Shown piece after piece: positions 1-5,572 of a stretch of 6,812 nt of DNA. The notes under the pieces are model-generated. The model worked only from the letters and a program-made list of their open reading frames with translations, ran no database searches and was not told the origin of the DNA. This stretch comes from JAABYT01 sp041581935. GTDB lineage: Bacteria > Pseudomonadota > Gammaproteobacteria > HK1. Numbering within the stretch: the first letter of the stretch is position 1; the number at the start of each line of letters is the position of its first letter. The stretch is from positions 1 to 6,812 of the forward strand of contig JBFICP010000175.1 in assembly GCA_041581935.1 (NCBI GenBank), given 5' to 3'. The position numbers and the translations under genes were made by a program.

Positions 1-2916
1 ATCCGTGAACAGATAGCGGCCGTTGTCGGCGCTCGTCCAGGCGAGACGCCCGCGTGTTTTCGAGCCGTCGGCGTTGGAGAACTCGAGCCAGTTGCCGATT
101 GCGAGCGCGGTGACAAAGTCGAGAGACTCCGGCTGCACGCCTTCGTCGGGCTGCTCGGCCGCGAGGTCGTCCAGATCGACGCTTTCGGCCCCGGACAGCC
201 AGTCGAGCTCGTCCTCGCTATCGACCTGTCCCTCGCTCGTCGTGCTCTCGAGCTCTTCGCGCAGGGCTTTCATTATGATCTGCACGGCCATGGTGCTGGC
301 GACTTCGCCCGCGTTACAGCCTCCCATGCCGTCGGCAACCATGGCGATGCCCGCATTGTTGTCGATGGCGATGCCATCCTCGTTGTGGGATCGCCGCCGG
401 CCGACATCGGTCTTCCCGGTGAACTCGACTTTGTTCTCGAGTTCAGCCACGGTTCCGATTTGGTCGTCGGCGGGGAATGGTTCCACGACCCGTGCGAGCA
501 CCACGGAGATGTTGTCGCGACCGCCGTTCTTGTTCGCCAGCTCGACCAGCGTCTCGCTCGCCGTGGCGAGATCATCCGCGTGTTTCTGCAGGTTGGTCTG
601 GATATCGCCGTCCTCGACCATGTCGGTCAACCCGTCCGAGCACAGGAGAAATATGTCGCCGGGCTCCGCATCGACCTCCTGCACGTCGGGGGCCACCGAT
701 TCCTCGACGCCCACGGCACGGGTGATGACGTTGCTCTTGACGTTCTTTTTCGCCTCCTCGGGGGTATAGAAGCCTTTGTTGACGAGGTCCTGAACCAGCG
801 AATGATCCAGGGTCACCTGCCGCAGCTCGCCGTTCTTGAGTCGATAAAGGCGCGAATCGCCGACGTGGGCCACCGTGACGCGGTTGTCGTGAAAGCGCGC
901 GGCTACCAGGGTCGTCCCCATGCCGGCGCACTCCGGCTTGGATTCGGCGGCGCGGTGAATGGCCGCGTTGGCGCGTTCGACGGCCTGCTTGAGCGCGATT
1001 TCAAACTCGTTGATGGTTTCCTGTTGGGTATCGACGGGCGGCTCGGGCGCCGGCGCCTTTGTATCGGAATCGGTGCCGCTGGCACGTACCGCGGCCAAGT
1101 GATGGCTCGCCAGCGCGGCGAGAAACTGCTTGCGCTCGTCCGCCGGCAGGGATATCTGCTTCATGCCTTCCTTGACCCGGTTCAACAATCCGGGTAACAG
1201 CTCGACCAGCTTTTTCCGGTCCTCCGGAGAGTGAATGGGTGTCAGGCTCCAGATCACCTGGTCCATGGTCTCCACGGCGGAACGCCAGCCTTCGCCACCT
1301 TCGCCTTCGTCGAAGTAGCAGAATACGAGAAGCTCTTTCCAACGATTCAGGAAGAACTTGCGCACGACATCCGGGACGGGCTTGCCATGAAAACTCTTGG
1401 CCATGGTCTCCTGTGCCTGATGTCTCGCCTGTTCCAGCCGTTCACGACCCTCGAGCGCACTGGCCGACCCTTTGATGGTTTCTTCGGCCACCTGCTCCTG
1501 ATCGGCGAGGAATTCCGTTAGCTGCTCGTGCACCACATTGAATACGTCGATGCTGTCCTCGAATTCCTCCAGCACCTTGCGCACGTAGCCTTCGACCTGG
1601 TTGTAGTAAGCGCCGCCGTCGTCGTGTTTCTCGTCCCAGCCGACCGCGGCCTCGGCGAGCTTGTTCAAGAGCTTGCGCGCCGGGTGGGACTTCTTGGAGA
1701 AAAAGTTCTTATCGATTAACGCCACCTTGAGCATTGGAATCTGCAGCCGACCGATGAGGGCTTTCATCGGGTCGGGCACGTTATGGTCGTCGAGGATGAA
1801 GTCGAACATCATCGATACGACGTCGAACATGACGACGTCGACCTGGCCCATGCCTTCGGTAACGTTGGCGGCTTTGAGTTCTCGCAATACGTTGGTATTG
1901 CCGACGCCGACCAGGGCGGGATCGATGATCGGCGCGCCGCCGGCCCCTACCGGCGCGGTTCCATGCTGCAGCGCTGTCAGGCTACCGAGCACTTCCGCCT
2001 GCCGGGTTTTCGCCTGGGCTTCGCTCACTCCGCCCGCGGCGCCGGCACTGGCGTTGATTACCTTTTGCAGCGCATGCATCAAACCGGCAGAGGCGGCATC
2101 GTCGTCGGCCGGCGCTTCGGCGGCTTGCCCCGGCGAAGTCGCCGCGTCCGCGCCATGGGCCTGGGGTGCTTCGCCTCGCTTGCCGGCGGCGCCTTTGACC
2201 ACGCCACGCTTGATCGTTGGCAGCACGCCCTTGGCGATAAGATGGTCATTGATTTGCTCATAGAGCGCGTGGGTTTCGCCGATCACGTGAATGTCGAACA
2301 GCTTTAGAATGATGAGCTTGACCTCGACACTCGTTTGCACGATTCCGCAGGAGTCACGAAAGGCCTGGCAGATGATCTGGGGCCCGAGCGGGTTGCCGTC
2401 CTCTCCAATCTCCTTCAGACCGAGAATCGCTGCCATGCGCTTGTCGAGGGAAAACAGCTCTTCGTGACAGGCTCCGCGGACCTTGGAGACCATGTTGGTT
2501 ACCGCCAGGGACTCCTCGAGAGCGGTCTCATCGAGCATTTCGAGCTTGAGCTCGGGGACACCCTGCGCCTGCGCGTCGTCTTCACCGTTGTTGGAAGCGC
2601 CCCCCCGAGCGCGTTTGACGGCCTCCTCGGAAAGCTCCACGAAGCGCTTTTCGAATGCCGCGCCGATGTCCGAGCGCTTGAGTCGCATCTCGCGCATGGT
2701 GTCGAAATACACGCTGTGATCCGATGCGTTCTCAGACTGATTGACGCGGTCGAACAGGGCATCGTCGACCTTGTCCATCATGGCCGGAAATGCGCGCACC
2801 AGATGCTCGATGGCGAGCTTCTGGCACTCGTCGAGAATGGCGCGTGAATCCCGCTTGCGTCGATGCTGGCGAGACGCCTCGTGATCGGCCATCTTGACGA
2901 CTTTTTCCTGGTTCAT
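1..2916 (-). CDS. DUF1631-family protein with an inserted, circularly permuted PP2C-type Ser/Thr phosphatase domain (3' end outside window)
   Basis: The frame is open for 972 codons from ATG 2916 to base 1. Residues 1 to about 612 are DUF1631-like, a family of unknown function; two helical, charged stretches flank a low-complexity Ala/Gly/Pro segment near 240-330. A Pro-rich linker (613-632) leads into PP2C sequence: AGMGTT at 664-669, VGDSRLYR at 685-692, LCSDGLTD at 758-765 and GRDN at 799-802. A short linker follows, then TDVGRRRSHNED (836-847) and DGMGG (862-866). These are the normal PP2C motifs, but the usual N-terminal part comes last. The expected metal-binding aspartates (D847, D862, D761, D801) are all present, so it should be an active, probably cytoplasmic, metal-dependent phosphoprotein phosphatase. 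After an acidic linker, residues 933-972 (GNWLEF, RLAWTS) resemble the DUF1631 C-terminal module. The start is moderately sure; ATG 2892 is an alternative, and neither has a strong ribosome binding site. No partner kinase is visible. Confidence 0.9.
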   Translation of the reverse strand, partial: MNQEKVVKMADHEASRQHRRKRDSRAILDECQKLAIEHLVRAFPAMMDKVDDALFDRVNQSENASDHSVYFDTMREMRLKRSDIGAAFEKRFVELSEEAVKRARGGASNNGEDDAQAQGVPELKLEMLDETALEESLAVTNMVSKVRGACHEELFSLDKRMAAILGLKEIGEDGNPLGPQIICQAFRDSCGIVQTSVEVKLIILKLFDIHVIGETHALYEQINDHLIAKGVLPTIKRGVVKGAAGKRGEAPQAHGADAATSPGQAAEAPADDDAASAGLMHALQKVINASAGAAGGVSEAQAKTRQAEVLGSLTALQHGTAPVGAGGAPIIDPALVGVGNTNVLRELKAANVTEGMGQVDVVMFDVVSMMFDFILDDHNVPDPMKALIGRLQIPMLKVALIDKNFFSKKSHPARKLLNKLAEAAVGWDEKHDDGGAYYNQVEGYVRKVLEEFEDSIDVFNVVHEQLTEFLADQEQVAEETIKGSASALEGRERLEQARHQAQETMAKSFHGKPVPDVVRKFFLNRWKELLVFCYFDEGEGGEGWRSAVETMDQVIWSLTPIHSPEDRKKLVELLPGLLNRVKEGMKQISLPADERKQFLAALASHHLAAVRASGTDSDTKAPAPEPPVDTQQETINEFEIALKQAVERANAAIHRAAESKPECAGMGTTLVAARFHDNRVTVAHVGDSRLYRLKNGELRQVTLDHSLVQDLVNKGFYTPEEAKKNVKSNVITRAVGVEESVAPDVQEVDAEPGDIFLLCSDGLTDMVEDGDIQTNLQKHADDLATASETLVELANKNGGRDNISVVLARVVEPFPADDQIGTVAELENKVEFTGKTDVGRRRSHNEDGIAIDNNAGIAMVADGMGGCNAGEVASTMAVQIIMKALREELESTTSEGQVDSEDELDWLSGAESVDLDDLAAEQPDEGVQPESLDFVTALAIGNWLEFSNADGSKTRGRLAWTSADNGRYLFTD

Positions 2917-2956
2917 GGTCTGCCCACTGAGAGTGACGGAGGACCCACGATGCCCG

Positions 2957-3029
2957 TGCCCGAAGCGGGCAACCGGACATACGTCCGGGAGGGACCACGC
3001 CGCGTAGCTGGCCGGCCCTTGACGCCGGC
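2957..3029. repeat. Cluster of three short perfect inverted repeats
   Basis: Three small hairpins follow one another: TGCCCG/CGGGCA (2957-2962 with 2966-2971, 3-base loop), CCGGAC/GTCCGG (2973-2978 with 2983-2988, 4-base loop) and GCCGGC/GCCGGC (3011-3016 with 3024-3029, 7-base loop). They lie 40 to 115 bases upstream of the DUF1631-PP2C start and would be in its 5' untranslated leader if transcription begins farther right. No run of T follows on either strand, so they are not clear terminators. Short GC-rich palindromes also arise by chance in GC-rich DNA. Confidence 0.4.
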
Positions 3030-3044
3030 TACGGCGAGTGCCCG

Positions 3045-3094
3045 GAGTATTCAAAGATCTATCGGCCGCGGGCCGCCCTTTCTTGAGAATACTC
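3045..3094. repeat. Inverted repeat GAGTATTC/GAATACTC enclosing an inner GC hairpin
   Basis: GAGTATTC at 3045-3052 is matched by its exact reverse complement GAATACTC at 3087-3094. Inside lies a second perfect palindrome, CGGCC-GCG-GGCCG (3063-3075). AAGA next to the left arm can also pair with TCTT (3081-3084) next to the right arm, across a two-base bulge. The arrangement could form a cruciform or a long RNA stem-loop in the leader of the minus-strand gene, or be a binding site for a dimeric regulator. Function is not known. Confidence 0.4.
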
Positions 3095-3240
3095 ATGCAC
3101 TTAGTGGGTTCGAGCGACGAATGAATGCGACCCGAATCACACTCCGCGCCGCACTGTTGCCGGGGGGTGACATCGGGTGGACTTTTGGCGTTCGTCACAA
3201 GTCCGAAATTCACCACGTGGAAGGTGCGAAAAGGCGTTTT

Positions 3241-3262
3241 TAATGTGACTTAACGCACATGT
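3241..3262 (+). promoter_or_regulatory. Candidate CRP/Vfr-type binding site
   Basis: TGTGA at 3244-3248, six spacer bases, then GCACA at 3255-3259 matches the CRP consensus TGTGA-N6-TCACA at nine of ten core positions, with matching A/T flanks (AA before, TG and TTT after). It lies 150 bases upstream of the small peptide gene and about 50-60 bases before the likely transcription start, a position typical of class I activator sites. It is symmetric, so it could also act on the divergent gene. It rests on one consensus match only. Confidence 0.4.
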
Positions 3263-3275
3263 TTCATATGCAGAA

Positions 3276-3306
3276 TTGCCACAAATTAGGCTATATATTT
3301 CGATAT
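3276..3306 (+). promoter_or_regulatory. AT-rich probable promoter of the small peptide gene
   Basis: This is the most AT-rich stretch of the window. TTGCCA at 3276-3281 could be a -35 element. TATATT at 3294-3299 resembles a -10 element but is only 12 bases away; the hexamer at the standard 17-base spacing (TTCGAT) is a poor match. An activator-dependent promoter with a weak -35 would fit the CRP-like site just upstream. Exact elements and start site are uncertain. Confidence 0.3.
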
Positions 3307-3309
3307 GTG

Positions 3310-3395
3310 CGGCTCGGCTTCTGAGCCGTCTAGCTTCCTTGCAGTTGCAAGGAGGCGAAGTCCAACACCGAGATCGAGCGTCACCCGTGTGGGTG
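3310..3395 (+). promoter_or_regulatory. Structured 5' leader with three hairpins
   Basis: Three hairpins fit into 86 bases before the ribosome binding site: CGGCTC/GAGCCG (3310-3315 with 3323-3328), a strong 11-pair stem with one G-T pair (3333-3343 with 3346-3356, core TCCTTGCA/TGCAAGGA) and CACCC-GTGT-GGGTG (3382-3395). The last ends only five bases before the Shine-Dalgarno sequence. The dense structure suggests an mRNA-stabilising or regulated leader. It matches no riboswitch or leader family that I recognise. Confidence 0.4.
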
Positions 3396-3400
3396 CACCA

Positions 3401-3407
3401 AAGGAGG
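3401..3407 (+). promoter_or_regulatory. Very strong ribosome binding site (AAGGAGG)
   Basis: AAGGAGG is a near-perfect complement of the 16S rRNA tail and ends five bases before ATG 3413. It is by far the best ribosome binding site in the window. It fixes the start of the small peptide gene and rejects the longer in-frame reading from farther upstream. Confidence 0.85.
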
Positions 3408-3412
3408 TCGGA

Positions 3413-3553
3413 ATGGACGCGAAGAAGAAGCAGGCGGAAAGCGAAGAGCTTTACGAAAAGCAACAGGACGTTCCGGAGTTCGAGGTCCCGGAGGAAATGG
3501 AAGCCTGGGGTCTCGATGACTTGTCGGACCTGGTGCCAACTACCTTCGATTGA
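3413..3553 (+). CDS. 46-residue highly acidic peptide of unknown function
   Basis: I do not recognise this gene. It encodes 46 residues with 15 Asp/Glu against 4 Lys (net about -11). The N-terminus is Lys/Glu-rich and probably helical; the middle repeats a Glu-Pro pattern (DVPEFEVPEE, residues 19-28); the end is WGLDDLSDLVPTTFD (32-46). It has no signal peptide, membrane segment or cysteine, so it should be a soluble cytoplasmic peptide. The perfect ribosome binding site, its own promoter region and leader, and a hairpin right after the stop argue that it is real and well expressed. The FxxP...G...L pattern at 23-37 faintly recalls the YxxP leader motif of some lasso-type precursor peptides. 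However, hardly any residues remain as a core peptide and no lasso maturation gene is nearby, so this is only a weak resemblance. It is the only plus-strand gene in the window. Confidence 0.75.
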   Translation: MDAKKKQAESEELYEKQQDVPEFEVPEEMEAWGLDDLSDLVPTTFD

Positions 3554-3554
3554 C

Positions 3555-3572
3555 AGCCCCGTTCTCGGGGTT
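3555..3572. terminator. Probable bidirectional terminator hairpin between convergent genes
   Basis: CCCCG-TTCT-CGGGG (3557-3561 with 3566-3570), extendable by one G-T and one A-T pair, lies just after the stop of the small peptide gene and touches the stop codon of the Nudix gene that converges from the right. The position is ideal for a shared terminator. The run of T after the stem is short (two on the plus strand), so termination efficiency is uncertain. Confidence 0.6.
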
Positions 3573-4453
3573 CACCAGCCCGGCGGCGCGTCGGGTCTGG
3601 CCACAAGTCCTTCGACGATATCGGAGTAGTCCGGATCGTCAGCGGCGATATAGCCGTGTCTCACCAGAAAGTCGACTACCACGAGCGCACAGTTGAATTT
3701 GAACGCGTCGGTATCCCGCACCGTTTCCATGACCTTCTCGATCGACCATAGATAGAACTCGTCTACCTCGCCGTCTGTATTCTGCGGCGTGAATGCTTCG
3801 GGAAGCTCCAAATCGAAATTAAAGATCAGGTCGGGCCGGAACCCGACGTCGGTTTCCAACGCGTAGCTGATGGCACCGACGGCCCGTAGATGCCCGGCGA
3901 TGTCGGGCGGGATGCCGGCTTCCTCAGCACACTCCTTCATCATATTGTCGTGTAGCCCGATGTCCGCCGGCTGCCCGCCCGCGACAATTTGATCGAGCTT
4001 ACCCGGACCCGTGGGCTTGGTGAGCGATCGCCGGGCAATCCACATTTTCACGCCGTCGGCACCGCGCACGTAACCGTTCAGGTGAACACCATAGCCGCGC
4101 ACGCCGAACCACGGTACGGCGGCGCGTTCGATGAGCATGAATGCGGGTTCGGACCAGCGTCGATTCACCGGATAAAGCTCGTCGCGCCAGCCTGCAATGT
4201 AACCCTGCTCGCGCAAGCTCTGCAGCACCTCGCCGACGGCCTGGGTGCGCTCACTGGCTGGCACTCGGTCGGTATCGAGATCCGCCGCAAGCGTGACACG
4301 TTCCCGACTGACCCGGAAAACCTCCGGCCATTGGGCGAGCATTTCGACAAACCGATGTTTGATGCAGCCGACGCGGATGCCGCTCACGGAGAAAGGCAGA
4401 AAATTGCCGAAATCGTGAATATTCGCGGTGCGAATTCGGTCGAGATAGCTCAT
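3572..4453 (-). CDS. Nudix hydrolase with DUF4743-like N-terminus (Tnr3/oxo-thiamine diphosphatase type)
   Basis: The 293-residue product has an N-terminal domain (about 1-115) like the DUF4743 region found before the Nudix domain in Tnr3-type proteins. It is followed by a Nudix fold (about 118-265). The Nudix box lies at about 159-181 and keeps the metal-binding helix KECAEEAG (173-180); the glutamate of the usual GX5E part is missing, and I recall related Tnr3-type sequences also deviating at that place. In yeast and plants such domains convert oxidised, toxic thiamine diphosphate derivatives to the monophosphate, so a thiamine-damage-control role is the best guess by family. Exact substrate is inferred. 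The protein has no signal peptide and should be cytoplasmic. It starts 25 bases after the lipoprotein gene and is probably the last gene of that unit. The ribosome binding site is weak. Confidence 0.85.
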   Translation of the reverse strand: MSYLDRIRTANIHDFGNFLPFSVSGIRVGCIKHRFVEMLAQWPEVFRVSRERVTLAADLDTDRVPASERTQAVGEVLQSLREQGYIAGWRDELYPVNRRWSEPAFMLIERAAVPWFGVRGYGVHLNGYVRGADGVKMWIARRSLTKPTGPGKLDQIVAGGQPADIGLHDNMMKECAEEAGIPPDIAGHLRAVGAISYALETDVGFRPDLIFNFDLELPEAFTPQNTDGEVDEFYLWSIEKVMETVRDTDAFKFNCALVVVDFLVRHGYIAADDPDYSDIVEGLVARPDAPPGW

Positions 4454-4478
4454 GACCGGCCTGGCGCCAGCACTCGAG

Positions 4479-5060
4479 CTACGTTGGTGGAAACTTCTCG
4501 AGCATCTTGTGCACGGCTTCGTTGAGCTGCGCCCGATCTTTCTCGGGAGTCGACTTGAAGCTCACTTCGTCCTGTGCCGATCCACGCCACATGAGCTCTT
4601 TGTTCTCTGGATTGACGATATCCAGGATAAGGGTGCCTTCCTCGTACTCGTACACGTAAGTCTCGGGTGCACCGGCCCAGTAGCCGGGCCGGTAGGCGGC
4701 GCCATATCCATATCCCCAACCGGGACCGTATCCGTAATAGCTGTTGAGCGTCTGTACGCTGCGCCGTCGGTCGAGCGACACATGGTAGGCAACCAGAAAG
4801 TCCGGGTTGTTCGGGACCTTCGTGAATCCGCGGGCCTCGAGCGCCGAGTCGACGGCTTCATGAATACGGTTCTCGAGAATCGTATTGCCGTCGATGCGCG
4901 GATCGCCGGTAGGTTTCTGCGGCTCTTTGAGCCAATCGTAGGTTTTCAATCCGGTGAAATTGGCCTTCGGATCGTAGTCGTAGCTGATCTGCATCGTCGA
5001 GCAGCCGGCGATGAGGATCATCAGCGCGATCGCCACGCAATGCCATGGCCGGTTCGCCAT
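4479..5060 (-). CDS. DUF4136-family outer-membrane lipoprotein
   Basis: The product has 193 residues from ATG 5060. The N-terminus is a lipoprotein signal: short basic start, hydrophobic stretch 9-18 and lipobox IAGC with Cys20 as the lipidated residue. Ser at +2 suggests the outer membrane. The rest fits DUF4136: the YDYDPKANFTGLKTYDW opening, a helix with ENRIHEAVDSALEARGF, FLVAYH (88-93) and the C-terminal strands GTLILDIVNP and ELMWRGSA. A Gly/Tyr-rich loop (about 108-121) is common in this family. Function is unknown; an envelope role is inferred. The start was chosen because it gives a proper signal peptide and lies five bases after the stop of the upstream gene, which suggests translational coupling. 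GTG 5084, with AAGGA upstream, is a possible alternative that would overlap that gene. Confidence 0.87.
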   Translation of the reverse strand: MANRPWHCVAIALMILIAGCSTMQISYDYDPKANFTGLKTYDWLKEPQKPTGDPRIDGNTILENRIHEAVDSALEARGFTKVPNNPDFLVAYHVSLDRRRSVQTLNSYYGYGPGWGYGYGAAYRPGYWAGAPETYVYEYEEGTLILDIVNPENKELMWRGSAQDEVSFKSTPEKDRAQLNEAVHKMLEKFPPT

Positions 5061-5065
5061 CGCGC

Positions 5066-5428
5066 TCAATTGAGAACTTTCCACAATCCTTCCTTGTTTC
5101 TGCACATCGTCACGACGCGCGTGGCGCTGACCTCCCCGGCGTCGTTGAACACCTTCATGCGCCGGCAGGTGGTGCCGAAATCAGAGAAGCTATCGAGAAC
5201 GGTAAGCTTCCCGTTGTGGCCGTTCTCGTCGTTCTTCCAGGTCGCGCTTTTACCTTTTTCGCCGTCGTCGAGAAGGCTTTTTGCGGTGGAACGCAGCAGC
5301 TCCCAGTCCTTGTCGGTGAAATGCGCGCTCGGTGAAAATTCGAGAAAACGCATGTTCGAGGCGTTTCCGGCCAACGGCAGTGCAGCGCTCGCAAGCAACA
5401 CGACGAGTCGCACAAATCGTTGATGCAT
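5066..5428 (-). CDS. Small secreted protein resembling the RT0821/17 kDa surface-antigen domain
   Basis: The product has 120 residues. Residues 1-23 form a Sec signal peptide with a likely cleavage after GNA (21-23); no lipobox is present, so the mature protein should be soluble and periplasmic. The mature part has the pattern of the RT0821/Lpp0805-type surface-antigen domain: a short N-terminal helix, a strand with SATWKNDENGHNG (61-73), FGTTCRR (84-90) and VTMCRNKEGLWKVL (106-119). The two cysteines, 88 and 109, sit where this family usually has its conserved pair and may form a disulfide. This family assignment is from motif resemblance. The start at ATG 5428 is supported by AGGGAG eight bases upstream and by the signal peptide; the open frame reaches farther, but that extension looks non-coding. 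It lies five bases before the DUF4136 lipoprotein gene, so the two are probably translated together in the envelope. Confidence 0.75.
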   Translation of the reverse strand: MHQRFVRLVVLLASAALPLAGNASNMRFLEFSPSAHFTDKDWELLRSTAKSLLDDGEKGKSATWKNDENGHNGKLTVLDSFSDFGTTCRRMKVFNDAGEVSATRVVTMCRNKEGLWKVLN

Positions 5429-5477
5429 TCTCGAAACTCCCTGGCATCGGTCAATGAGAAGGCAGAATATCAACAAT

Positions 5478-5510
5478 CGCCGGGCGAGGCAGCACTCGCA
5501 ACGCCCGGCG
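5478..5510 (-). terminator. GC-rich hairpin downstream of the radical SAM gene
   Basis: CGCCGGGCG (5478-5486) and its exact reverse complement CGCCCGGCG (5502-5510) flank a 15-base loop in which GAG and CTC can pair further. It lies in the 135-base gap after the radical SAM stop codon. On the minus strand it is followed by ATTGTTGATATT, T-rich but not a clean T run, so it could be a weak terminator, an mRNA-stabilising stem or both. Confidence 0.4.
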
Positions 5511-5539
5511 GTGAAACCGGATTTCCCCGCATATCGGCC

Positions 5540-5572
5540 CATCAATCGGACATCAACGGGCCATCAACGGGC
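5540..5572. repeat. Three tandem 11-base repeats overlapping the end of the radical SAM gene
   Basis: CATCAACGGGC occurs at 5551-5561 and again directly at 5562-5572. A third copy with three mismatches (CATCAATCGGA) precedes them at 5540-5550. The stop codon of the radical SAM gene (5564-5566) lies inside the copy nearest the gene, so the repeat appears to have grown outward from the coding end by slippage. No function is suggested. Confidence 0.7.

Larger units (their letters stand above)
2917..3412. other. Intergenic region between two divergent genes
   Basis: About 500 bases lie between the start of the DUF1631-PP2C gene and the start of the small acidic peptide gene. No open frame here has a protein-like composition together with a ribosome binding site. 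The left two thirds are GC-rich and carry several inverted repeats. From about 3230 to 3306 the sequence turns AT-rich, as expected for a promoter. The region should contain the promoters for both divergent genes; only the rightward one has recognisable candidate elements. I could not find a convincing sigma-70 promoter for the minus-strand gene. Confidence 0.7.

Noticed and set aside
241..1020. Scrambled PP2C motif order as a sign of a pseudogene or frameshift
   Set aside because: The frame is intact throughout, each motif is present once with its key residues, and the linkers at the joints look natural. A misassembly cannot be excluded from this window alone.
385..1197. Long plus-strand open frame of 270 codons
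   Set aside because: It is antisense to the PP2C motifs of the minus-strand gene, has no good ribosome binding site and a composition typical of a mirror frame in GC-rich DNA.
1661..2847. Several plus-strand open frames of 170-200 codons
   Set aside because: All lie antisense to the continuous DUF1631 frame and show no recognisable domain.
2732..2998. Minus-strand open frame of 88 codons covering the start of the DUF1631 gene
   Set aside because: It overlaps the DUF1631 start in another frame, is rich in Arg, Ser and Pro, and shows no family resemblance.
2863..3243. Plus-strand open frame of 126 codons in the intergenic region
   Set aside because: No ribosome binding site, Arg-rich composition, and it runs through the inverted repeats; it looks non-coding.
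5429..5545. N-terminal extension of the small secreted protein to ATG 5545
   Set aside because: The extension would bury the signal peptide, crosses the hairpin at 5478-5510 and has a Cys/Arg-rich non-coding look; ATG 5428 has a good ribosome binding site.
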